Below are positions 1-6,426 of a DNA stretch of 43,661 nt, one piece after another; within the stretch, counting starts at the first letter, position 1; each line of letters opens with the position of its first letter. Where the stretch lies: assembly GCA_023666265.1 (NCBI GenBank), contig JAMPCH010000021.1:1-43661 (forward strand). Direction: 5' to 3'. Origin of the DNA: Roseburia sp. (GTDB lineage Bacteria > Bacillota > Clostridia > Oscillospirales > Ruminococcaceae). The notes beneath the pieces were generated by a model, which searched no databases, was not told where the DNA came from, and saw nothing but the letters and a program-made list of their open reading frames with translations. A program made the translations under genes and the position numbers.

Positions 1-1231
1 GCCGCCCGCCCGCCGCGAAAGCCTCGGAGCGCGCGCGGATCGCCGCGTAGCCGTCGCCGAGGATAAATTCCCCCGCGCCCATGACGAGGCTCCCGACCCC
101 GGGGAAGTACGCCCCGCTCCACTTTTTCGCGGAGGAGAAGGGGACGACCCTCTCGGCGACCCTGTCGCTCTTTTGATCCCATTTTTCCCGAACGGCGAGG
201 AGGGTCGGGTTCACGTCGGTGAGGGCGCTCGCGAGCGCCCTCATCTCGTCGTCGATCGGCTCACCCGAGAAGGAGCAGACCTCCTCGACCGCCATTTTCC
301 CTTCCGTGATCGTCCCCGTTTTATCGAGACAGAGCGTATCGACCCGCGCGAGCGTCTCGATACAATAGAGGTCTTGGACGAGCGTTTTATTTTGGGCGAG
401 GCGGATCGCGCTCACCGCGAGGACGACGCTCGAGAGGAGGACAAGCCCCTCGGGGATCATACCGATCACGGCGGCGACGGTACTCGTCACCGCGCGGCTA
501 AACGTTTGGCTCGGGTCGGAGATCGCGTTAAAAAACAACAGCCCCATGATCGGGAGGATACAGATCGCGATCCCCTTTAAGATGAGGTTGATCGCGTCCA
601 TCATCTTTGATTGAGGCTTTTTGACGTATTTTACGCCCTCGGTCATACGGCTCGTGAAGCTCTCCTTCCCGAGCGCGGTCACGACCGCCTTCGCCTCGCC
701 GCTGACGATAAAGCTCCCCGAGAGGATCTTTTCGCCCGGGGTCTTATAGATCGGGTCGCTCTCGCCGGTGATGAGACTTTCGTTGACCTCACATTCTCCC
801 TCGACGACCGTACAGTCCGCCGCCGCCTGTCCCCCCGTCCGAAAGATCACGAGATCGTCGGCGACAAGCTCGCCTGTCGCGATCTCGCGCTCCTCGCCGC
901 CGCGTAAGACGCGCGCCTTTGGCGCGGAGACGAGCGTTAGGCGGTCGATCGTCCGCTTGGCGCGAAGCTCTTGAAAGATCCCGATCCCGGTATTAAACAC
1001 GATCACAAGGGCGAAGAGCGCGTTTTTAGGCGAGCCGACGAAAAAGACGAGCGCCGCGAGGACGACGTTGATGAGGTTAAAAAAGGTAAAAACATTCTCC
1101 GCGAGGATCTGTTTGACCGATTTCGTCTTTACGTTTTGGTCGCCGTTGACCCTCCCGAGCCTTACACGCTCGGCGACCTCCTCGTCGCTCAGTCCGCGCC
1201 GAGGGTCGGTCATCGCGGGCTTGTCGTTCAT
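1..1231 (-). CDS. P-type cation-transporting ATPase, N-terminal part (cut by window start)
   Basis: Membrane ATPase that moves a cation using a phospho-aspartate intermediate. The visible 410 residues carry the actuator-domain TGES motif (155-158), a PEGL motif in a membrane segment (260-263) and the phosphorylation motif DKTGT with D303. Hydrophobic segments lie near 49-65, 70-87, 217-236 and 251-275. The start is the ATG at 1231, preceded by a GGGAGGTGA ribosome-binding site. The nucleotide-binding, hinge and C-terminal membrane parts lie outside the window. The N-terminus has no heavy-metal-binding CxxC domain, and the PEGL context resembles calcium/magnesium-type exporters such as the CtpE group, but the ion is uncertain. 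It lies 90 bp downstream of the sseB-like gene on the same strand, with a terminator between them. Family is certain; substrate is inference. Confidence 0.9.
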   Translation of the reverse strand, partial: MNDKPAMTDPRRGLSDEEVAERVRLGRVNGDQNVKTKSVKQILAENVFTFFNLINVVLAALVFFVGSPKNALFALVIVFNTGIGIFQELRAKRTIDRLTLVSAPKARVLRGGEEREIATGELVADDLVIFRTGGQAAADCTVVEGECEVNESLITGESDPIYKTPGEKILSGSFIVSGEAKAVVTALGKESFTSRMTEGVKYVKKPQSKMMDAINLILKGIAICILPIMGLLFFNAISDPSQTFSRAVTSTVAAVIGMIPEGLVLLSSVVLAVSAIRLAQNKTLVQDLYCIETLARVDTLCLDKTGTITEGKMAVEEVCSFSGEPIDDEMRALASALTDVNPTLLAVREKWDQKSDRVAERVVPFSSAKKWSGAYFPGVGSLVMGAGEFILGDGYAAIRARSEAFAAGGR

Positions 1232-1267
1232 ATCGTTCACCTCCCGATTTTATCGCCTTCACAAAAC

Positions 1268-1308
1268 AAAAATCGAAAAACGCCCGATACGCTTTCCGCT
1301 GTCGGGCG
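1268..1308 (-). terminator. Rho-independent terminator after sseB-like gene
   Basis: Read on the minus strand: a perfect 7-bp stem (CGCCCGA with TCGGGCG, 1302-1308 and 1281-1287) followed by a T-rich run with two T5 tracts (1268-1280). It separates the sseB-like gene from the P-type ATPase gene. Confidence 0.7.
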
Positions 1309-1321
1309 AGTTCGTCGCGTT

Positions 1322-2152
1322 TTACGCTTCCTTTTTATAAAAGGGCTCGGTCACCTTCGGCGCGTTCTCGCCGAGCGGCGAGCGAAGCGGCGCGGAGATC
1401 ACCGGGAATTTTGAGAGAAAGAGCCGCGCCGACGCGCAGAAGGAATCCGCGATCTTTTTGAGCGGCTCGTTCTCGAGGTCGCTGTCAAAGACGAAGAGAT
1501 AATGCTCGCGCTCGTCCTGCTTCATCATCAGGAAGTAGACCGCCCGAAGCTCGGGGCTGCGCGAGAGGGTCTTACGAAACGCGTCGAGGACGGTATCGGG
1601 GATATTCGCGGGCTTACCAAAGAGGATCTTGACCTGTTCCTTCGGCGGCTCGGGGCGGTTCGCGGTCTGTTCGAGGTGCTTCATAAGGCTGTCGATCAGC
1701 TCATGCTTAAAGATGAGGTTCTGACCCATCGGGTTGAGGACGAGACCGCCCGTTTCGTCCTTTTTTTTGGCGGCGAGCTTGACCATTTGGGGGAAGGTCA
1801 CGACGATCGTCTTGATCTTCTCCTCCTTATTCCATTTTTGAAACTCGGGAATATCGGTAAAAAGCGGGAAAAACTGTTCCCCGTCCATATTCCTAATAAG
1901 GCGGAAGTTAAATTTCGCGTCGCCGGGGATCTGCATTTTCCCCGTCCCCTCGATCGGTACGTCGTTGGCGTCGAGGATATTGACGGGCGCGAAATAGCTC
2001 GCCCCGAGCGCGGCGGTGACAAAGGCGGTCTGGGTTTCGGGGTTCTCGTTCTCCTTGATCTTATTCATCGCCTCGACAAGCGCCTCGTTTTTAAGGTCGG
2101 GGAAGATATTCTCCTCGGCGGTCTCTTTTTTTTCGTTTTTTTGTTCTGCCAT
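1322..2152 (-). CDS. SseB family protein
   Basis: 276-residue soluble protein resembling SseB (enhanced serine sensitivity) proteins: an N-terminal SseB-type domain with the phrase ILDANDVPIEG (about 60-70) and a C-terminal domain with a FGKPANIPD stretch. SseB proteins have no well-established biochemical role. I chose the ATG at 2152 because GAAAGGAAA lies just upstream; a longer reading to 2269 would put the start beyond the promoter's transcription start. The leader begins with a lysine/glutamate-rich stretch, so there is no signal peptide. It is transcribed from a clear sigma-A promoter at 2258-2286, divergent from the XRE gene pair. Confidence 0.75.
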   Translation of the reverse strand: MAEQKNEKKETAEENIFPDLKNEALVEAMNKIKENENPETQTAFVTAALGASYFAPVNILDANDVPIEGTGKMQIPGDAKFNFRLIRNMDGEQFFPLFTDIPEFQKWNKEEKIKTIVVTFPQMVKLAAKKKDETGGLVLNPMGQNLIFKHELIDSLMKHLEQTANRPEPPKEQVKILFGKPANIPDTVLDAFRKTLSRSPELRAVYFLMMKQDEREHYLFVFDSDLENEPLKKIADSFCASARLFLSKFPVISAPLRSPLGENAPKVTEPFYKKEA

Positions 2153-2257
2153 TTTTGTGTGGTTTCCTTTCGTGCCGACGGTTCGTCGGGGGCGGTTTCG
2201 TCTTTTATTTTTTGGGGAAGGGATCGCCCGGCGGCGATCTGCTCCTTCTCTTTTTAT

Positions 2258-2286
2258 AGTATACCACAAAATTTTCCGTTTTTCAA
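2258..2286 (-). promoter_or_regulatory. Sigma-A promoter of sseB-like gene
   Basis: Minus strand: -35 TTGAAA (2286-2281), 17-bp spacer, extended -10 TGG-TATACT (2263-2258). It sits about 105 bp upstream of the chosen start and faces away from the XRE promoter. Confidence 0.75.
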
Positions 2287-2353
2287 TAGGGAGAGGGGAA
2301 AATTCTGTGAGGCGCGGGTGGAAAACGAAAATACCGGGATACGATCATTTTCC

Positions 2354-2382
2354 TTGCATTTTCCCGATCGCCGTGTTATAAT
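2354..2382 (+). promoter_or_regulatory. Sigma-A promoter of the XRE regulator pair
   Basis: -35 TTGCAT (2354-2359), 17-bp spacer, consensus -10 TATAAT (2377-2382). The predicted transcription start near 2389 falls beside the inverted repeat at 2390-2402. Confidence 0.8.
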
Positions 2383-2389
2383 GTAACGG

Positions 2390-2402
2390 GATAAGCGTTA
2401 TC
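2390..2402 (+). promoter_or_regulatory. Possible operator overlapping the XRE transcription start
   Basis: Inverted repeat GATAA-GCG-TTATC with extra AAC/GTT arms outside it. Its position at the predicted start of transcription of an XRE gene suggests autoregulation; this is inference from position only. Confidence 0.35.
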
Positions 2403-2438
2403 GTTGGACGGTAAAACGGGAAGGGAAGAACAGAAACG

Positions 2439-2756
2439 ATGGACACAAACGAGCGGTTAAACCGCCTCTTAAAGGAGCGCGGCTGGACATATTATCGGCT
2501 TTCAAAAAACAGCGGGCTATCGGAAAGCACGGTAACGAACATTTTTAAACGAAACACGATCCCGTCGATCCCGACTTTAGAGCTGATCTGTCAAGGCTTC
2601 GGGATCACGCTTTCTCAATTTTTCGCGGACGGCGAAACGGTCGAGCTGACCCCCGAGCTTCGGCGCATATTTGACGGCTGGGTAAACCTCACCGTAAAGC
2701 AGAAAGACGCGGTCTTACAGATGATCGAGGCGATGAGGAACGATAGCGAGGTTTAG
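2439..2756 (+). CDS. XRE/Cro-family transcriptional regulator
   Basis: 105-residue DNA-binding protein. Residues about 5-62 form a typical XRE helix-turn-helix (the run LSKNSGLSESTVTNI is the HTH core, with the following segment PSIPTLELICQGFGI typical of Cro/CI proteins). The C-terminal 40 residues are helical and could mediate dimerisation. The ATG at 2439 follows GGAAGGGAAG. It is the first gene of a two-gene unit with another XRE protein 24 bp downstream. Target genes are unknown; the inverted repeat at its own transcription start suggests self-control. Confidence 0.88.
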   Translation: MDTNERLNRLLKERGWTYYRLSKNSGLSESTVTNIFKRNTIPSIPTLELICQGFGITLSQFFADGETVELTPELRRIFDGWVNLTVKQKDAVLQMIEAMRNDSEV

Positions 2757-2780
2757 CTTTTCCGAGGGGGGAGTGATTAT

Positions 2781-3044
2781 ATGGAAAACGCGGTCACGAT
2801 CATAACGATCAAGGATTACGGGAAAATAGACGTTTGTCTGAAGGAAATCTTGGACGAGCGCGGCTTAACGCGGAACTATCTCGCGAAGGCGTCCAACACG
2901 CGCTTTGAGGTGATCAATAAGTGGTATTCCAATAAGGTCGAGAAGCTCGACTTAGACGTGTTGGCGCGGATCTGTTATGTCCTGAACTGCTCCCCGAGCG
3001 ATATGATCAGGTATCATAATATCGATCCGAAATCAAAACCGTAG
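2781..3044 (+). CDS. Small XRE-family (HTH_26-like) regulator
   Basis: 87-residue helix-turn-helix protein of the YozG/HTH_26 kind: LKEILDERGLTRNYLAKAS followed by a recognition-helix region and LDVLARICYVLNCSPSDMI, the characteristic end of these short regulators. The ATG at 2781 follows a GAGGGGGGAG site. It lies 24 bp after the first XRE gene and is probably co-transcribed with it. No effector domain is present, so any signal must act by protein interaction or dosage. Target unknown. Confidence 0.85.
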   Translation: MENAVTIITIKDYGKIDVCLKEILDERGLTRNYLAKASNTRFEVINKWYSNKVEKLDLDVLARICYVLNCSPSDMIRYHNIDPKSKP

Positions 3045-3401
3045 ACAAAAAACTATGTAAAACCGCATAGATCCCGGCTTTGGCTTGATTTTGGCGGGTT
3101 TTAATCATAGCGGTAAAAATAAAACAGGCTCTCCGCTCGATCGGAGAGCCTGTAATACTATAATCCGTTTAAAAGCGGATGACCCGCTTTTCGGTCTTGT
3201 CGTCTGTCGGGGAATTTATAAATTTGCCCGCGATTATCCGCGTCGGTTACGTCGATCAAAGCGGAGACGTGGTATACTGTAAAAAGAAACAAAAGGGTGG
3301 GGAGTATCGCTCCTTCCCCCAAAAAATAAAAAAGAAATTTTTTCAAAAAAACTCTAAAATTCCCGCTTTGTCTCGTCTAATGTTATGAAGGGGGCGAAAA
3401 C
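3045..3401. other. Intergenic region with several hairpins and an extended -10 promoter
   Basis: Contains four elements. A 12-bp stem (3124-3135 with 3142-3153) has a T-rich tail only on the minus strand. AAAAGCGG/CCGCTTTT (3171-3178, 3184-3191) is a weak plus-strand terminator candidate for the XRE pair. TG-G-TATACT (3270-3278) is an extended -10 element that could drive the sigma-factor gene. An imperfect G-rich/C-rich hairpin spans 3295-3320. No convincing coding sequence was seen. Confidence 0.5.
3113..3153 (-). terminator. Terminator-like hairpin reading on the minus strand
   Basis: Perfect 12-bp stem with a 6-nt loop (3124-3153). Its T-rich tail (3123-3113) lies on the minus strand. 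There is no minus-strand gene upstream of it, so what it terminates is unclear. Confidence 0.45.
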
Positions 3402-3968
3402 TTGAACAACGGTACCGACAGCATCGCCGAGCTGTTTCAAAAATACGGCGACGAAGTATTCCGAACCTGTCTCCTTATCTTAAAAAACCGCGAGGCGGCG
3501 GAGGACGCGGCGATGGAGACCTATCTCCGCGCTATGCGGACGATCTCGGGCTTTTGCGGCGGCTCGTCCGAAAAAACGTGGCTGATACGGATCGCGGTCA
3601 ATCTCTGTAAGGATACCCTCCGCTCCCCGGCGGTACGCCGAAATCTCGGGAGCGAGCCGCTCGAGAGCCTCGCGGGGCGGGACGAATACGCCGCCCGCGA
3701 CGATCGGCTCACGGTCTCGGCGGCGATCGGGGCGCTAAAGCCCATCTACCGCGAGGCGGCGGTTCTCTGCTTCTATAACGGCTTCACCGTGAAGGAGGCG
3801 GCGCGGCTCGCCGGCGTACCTCAGACTGCGATGGCGTACCGCGTCCGTCGGGCGCGGGAGCTTCTCCGCGAGAGCCTCGGCGCGGAATACTTCGGCGAAG
3901 ACCCACAGGCGGGGGAGCGGCGCGCGTCCCCCGAAACACCCTTAACGGGAAAGGAACGGTCATCATGA
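3402..3968 (+). CDS. ECF-type RNA polymerase sigma factor
   Basis: 188-residue extracytoplasmic-function sigma factor. Region 2 (about 9-75) has the pattern VFRTCLLILKNREAAEDAAM and ends with the WLIRIAVNLCKD signature. Region 4 (about 105-160) includes the helix-turn-helix VKEAARLAGVPQTAMAYRVR. The start is a TTG at 3402 with GAAGGGGG upstream; the nearby ATG at 3385 is out of frame. The final 25 residues form a charged tail beyond region 4. Its stop overlaps the start of the next gene (ATGA), so the two are translationally coupled, the usual arrangement of a sigma factor with its regulator. Regulon unknown. Confidence 0.9.
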   Translation: MNNGTDSIAELFQKYGDEVFRTCLLILKNREAAEDAAMETYLRAMRTISGFCGGSSEKTWLIRIAVNLCKDTLRSPAVRRNLGSEPLESLAGRDEYAARDDRLTVSAAIGALKPIYREAAVLCFYNGFTVKEAARLAGVPQTAMAYRVRRARELLRESLGAEYFGEDPQAGERRASPETPLTGKERSS

Positions 3969-5014
3969 TGAAAAATATACGTGAAGAGATCGATCGGGAG
4001 CTCTCCGCCTATACCTTCGACGAGATCGATCGGGGGCGGGTCGGCGAGCCTCCCCAAAAACGAAAGGAAAGAACCATGAAAATCGGTAAAAAAGCAATCA
4101 CGGGGCTTGTCGCGGCGGCGGTCGCGGCGGGCGTAACGATCACGGCGGGCGCGGTCTCGGAATGGGACTACGGGCGGCTCGTCAGCGGACTTTTCGGTCA
4201 TCAGGAGGAGCCGGCGCAGGATCGCCTCGATCCCATGCTCGCGAACGCGGAGGTGATCGAGAATACGTTTACAAATTACGACGTTCGCCTCGACGGCGCG
4301 GTCTACGACGGGATGGTCTTGATGCTCTCCGTCAATATCTCGGATAAAAACGGCGAACCCTTCGCCGAGGGACACGACTATTCGAGTACCTTCATGGCGG
4401 AGGAGATCTCTCAAAGCGGTCACCAGTGGTGGCGCGTCAACGACGACGGGACGCTCCAAGCCTACTGCGTTTACGACCATGTGGAGAAGGACAGCTCGCC
4501 CGAGGAGGTCACGGTGACGTATTATTACGTCCTGCGCGATTCGGGTATGCTAAAGCTCCAGCCCGTCGAGGAGCTGTCCCCCGAAGAAGTCCTCGACCCC
4601 GGCTCGATCACCTTTAAGGTCGCGCTCGACGTTTCCCCCGAGAGTAAGGACGTCGAACTTAAAAACGCGGACGGCGTAACGGTCTCGGCGCATATCACCC
4701 CGATCAGTATCGAGCTCGTCTATGATAAGGAATGGCTCGGCGACCGCGAGATCGTAAGCCTCGACGTCCCGAAATTCGTCGAAATTTACGGGAAGGACGG
4801 CGAACCCCTCATCGGCTATGGCGATTACAACGGCGGCGTGGGCGACGAAACGGGGCGCGGCTATAAGGGTGTACCCTATTACCTCGCGACCTTCTCAAGG
4901 ATCATCGACGTAAACGAGATCGCGGGTATCCAAAGCGAGGACGGCTCATTCACCTACGGCGCGATCCCCGAGGAGGACGCGAAGGAGGACGCGGGAGAAA
5001 AGAAAGAGAAATAA
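3965..5014 (+). CDS. Membrane partner of ECF sigma factor, putative anti-sigma factor
   Basis: 349 residues: a short charged cytoplasmic N-terminus (1-43), one membrane segment (about 44-64), then a long extracytoplasmic, acidic, beta-rich region of the type seen in DUF4179-like proteins. This suits an anti-sigma factor that holds the ECF protein at the membrane. The start overlaps the sigma stop. There is also a good internal start: ATG at 4076 preceded by GAAAGGAAAG, in frame, giving a product whose N-terminus looks like a signal peptide (MKIGKKAITGLVAAAVAAG). Both forms could be made. No zinc-binding anti-sigma HxxxCxxC motif is visible. Function is inferred from context and topology. Confidence 0.65.
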   Translation: MMKNIREEIDRELSAYTFDEIDRGRVGEPPQKRKERTMKIGKKAITGLVAAAVAAGVTITAGAVSEWDYGRLVSGLFGHQEEPAQDRLDPMLANAEVIENTFTNYDVRLDGAVYDGMVLMLSVNISDKNGEPFAEGHDYSSTFMAEEISQSGHQWWRVNDDGTLQAYCVYDHVEKDSSPEEVTVTYYYVLRDSGMLKLQPVEELSPEEVLDPGSITFKVALDVSPESKDVELKNADGVTVSAHITPISIELVYDKEWLGDREIVSLDVPKFVEIYGKDGEPLIGYGDYNGGVGDETGRGYKGVPYYLATFSRIIDVNEIAGIQSEDGSFTYGAIPEEDAKEDAGEKKEK

Positions 5015-5416
5015 AAAATTATTTGTGGGGACGCTGTCCCGCAAGCAGGAGGCTTGCAGGTGAACGCCCCAAGCGCCGCACGGACGCGGCGCAAGCAAAG
5101 CGTTCACCCAGACCCCCTGCAACCCTTTGAAAAGAGTTGATCTAAACTTTAATAATCTTATTTCAATCTTTTCATAAATTTAAACTTTTCTTCTATTTGT
5201 CAATTTGGGTATTTGTAAACCCAAAAACGAAAGTCTGTACGATTATTCAAGCATCTAATCTTGCCTAATCGTGCAGACTTTTTATTTTCATTAAATGAAA
5301 TAAAGCAATATTAAAAGTTTAGGTCAAGCCTTTTCAAAGGCTTGCAGGGGGTTCGGAGGACGGCGTCCCCCGCCTAAAATATTCTTTCTCTTAAAAATCT
5401 CTCAAAAAATCTCTCG
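5015..5416 (+). repeat. Mosaic palindromic intergenic repeat, copy 1
   Basis: Non-coding element filling the whole gap between convergent genes. It shares a 29-nt module (5317-5345, from GTTTAGGTCAAGCC to AAAGGCTTGC) with the other three copies. It also has a 50-nt palindromic module (5059-5108, GGTGAACGC to GCGTTCACC), and an inverted copy of the 29-nt module on its left side (about 5122-5149). An internal hairpin with a T-rich tail (about 5230-5285) could act as a terminator. The ends are AT-rich with TCTC/GAGA repeats. No open reading frame. Closest in layout to copy 4. Confidence 0.85.
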
Positions 5417-6363
5417 TTAAATCTCCTCAACAGCGGCGATTGAGGCGGTACATCTTCCCGCGCCGAACTGTTCGCTGTACGCGAGGGAGATGTCCTTTAG
5501 GGTAACGGTCACGCGGCGCTCGCTGTAACCGGTCTCGTCGCCGAACATTCGCTCCAGCTCCTTCAGAACGTCTTCGTCGATCTTCACCGAGATGTACTCG
5601 CCGGTCTCCGCGTCAAAGGTCGACTGTCCCCACTCCGCGCCCGTGAAGAGATTCCCGACGCGAAAGCCGTTCATCAGCTCGCTGTAAACGCCGAGATCGT
5701 TGAAGAAGGAGGGGTCGCCCCGAAGCCGAGCGGGACGGGGAAGTCGGTCAGCGGCTCGGCGGGGAAGAACTGGATCTCGCCCGCGCCGATCATATAGTCC
5801 TCCTCATAAAAGAAGCGAAGCACGCCCGTAAAGGTATATTCGCCGTCGAGCTCAAAGCCGTTCTCGATGATTGTGTTCTCGCCATAGCCCATATCCGTCG
5901 GTGCGATCATGGTCTTCGCCGACTTGATCCGATAGCCGCCAACGGAGTCACCCGCGCGGATCTCAAAAGGCTCGGCGGCGCGATATTCCTCGGCGGGGTC
6001 ATATCGATAGCTCGCGACGTCAAAGCGCTCGGGGTGAAGCTCGCTGTCGTCGTACACGCTCGTCCCGAAGGCGTAGGCGTAGTCGAAGGAATAGAACCCG
6101 CTCACCTCCTCCGCCTCGTTTTTGTAAAAATTCAGGAGCGCGGGGTCGACCTCGGTGTAGTAGAAGCTCGCGACTCCGACGTCGATCCGTTCGCCCCGAT
6201 CCGCCATCGTCTCGGGGGGCGGGGTCGTCTCGGGCTCGGTCGTCGTTTCGGCGGGAGGAGTCGTTGTTTCGGCGGGAGGGGTCGTCGTCTCCGTCGGCGT
6301 TGTCTCCGCCGCGCAGGAGGCGAGGAGCGCGACTGCGGCGATAAGTGCGATCGTTTTTTTCAT
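5417..6363 (-). pseudogene. Secreted lipoprotein gene interrupted by a frameshift
   Basis: Two reading frames join into one protein of roughly 315 residues. The 5' part (6363 to about 5718) starts MKKTIALIAAVALLASC, with a lipobox LASC (C17), then a Thr/Pro/Glu linker made of TTTPPAE-like repeats (about 20-52) and a globular domain. The reading then leaves frame at a run of four C (plus strand 5718-5721) and continues in another frame to 5417. Read across the run, the downstream frame continues GDPSFFNDLGVYSELMNGF without interruption. One missing base restores the frame. This is either a real lesion or a sequencing/assembly error in a homopolymer. I do not recognise the family. It lies downstream of the M23 membrane protein (63 bp) and could belong to that sigma-factor operon. 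Confidence 0.75.
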
Positions 6364-6426
6364 AATAAGATCATCCTTTCCGTTTTGTTTTTGATTTTTT
6401 TGTTTTTCTTTTTGTGAAGGTGTACG

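Noticed and set aside
1502-2386. 294-residue plus-strand frame
   Set aside because: Antisense of the sseB-like gene; no ribosome-binding site, composition of a shadow frame, and it crosses the two divergent promoters.
3158-3346. 62-residue minus-strand frame
   Set aside because: TTG start without a ribosome-binding site and low-complexity hydrophobic start; not supported, although an antisense RNA here remains possible.
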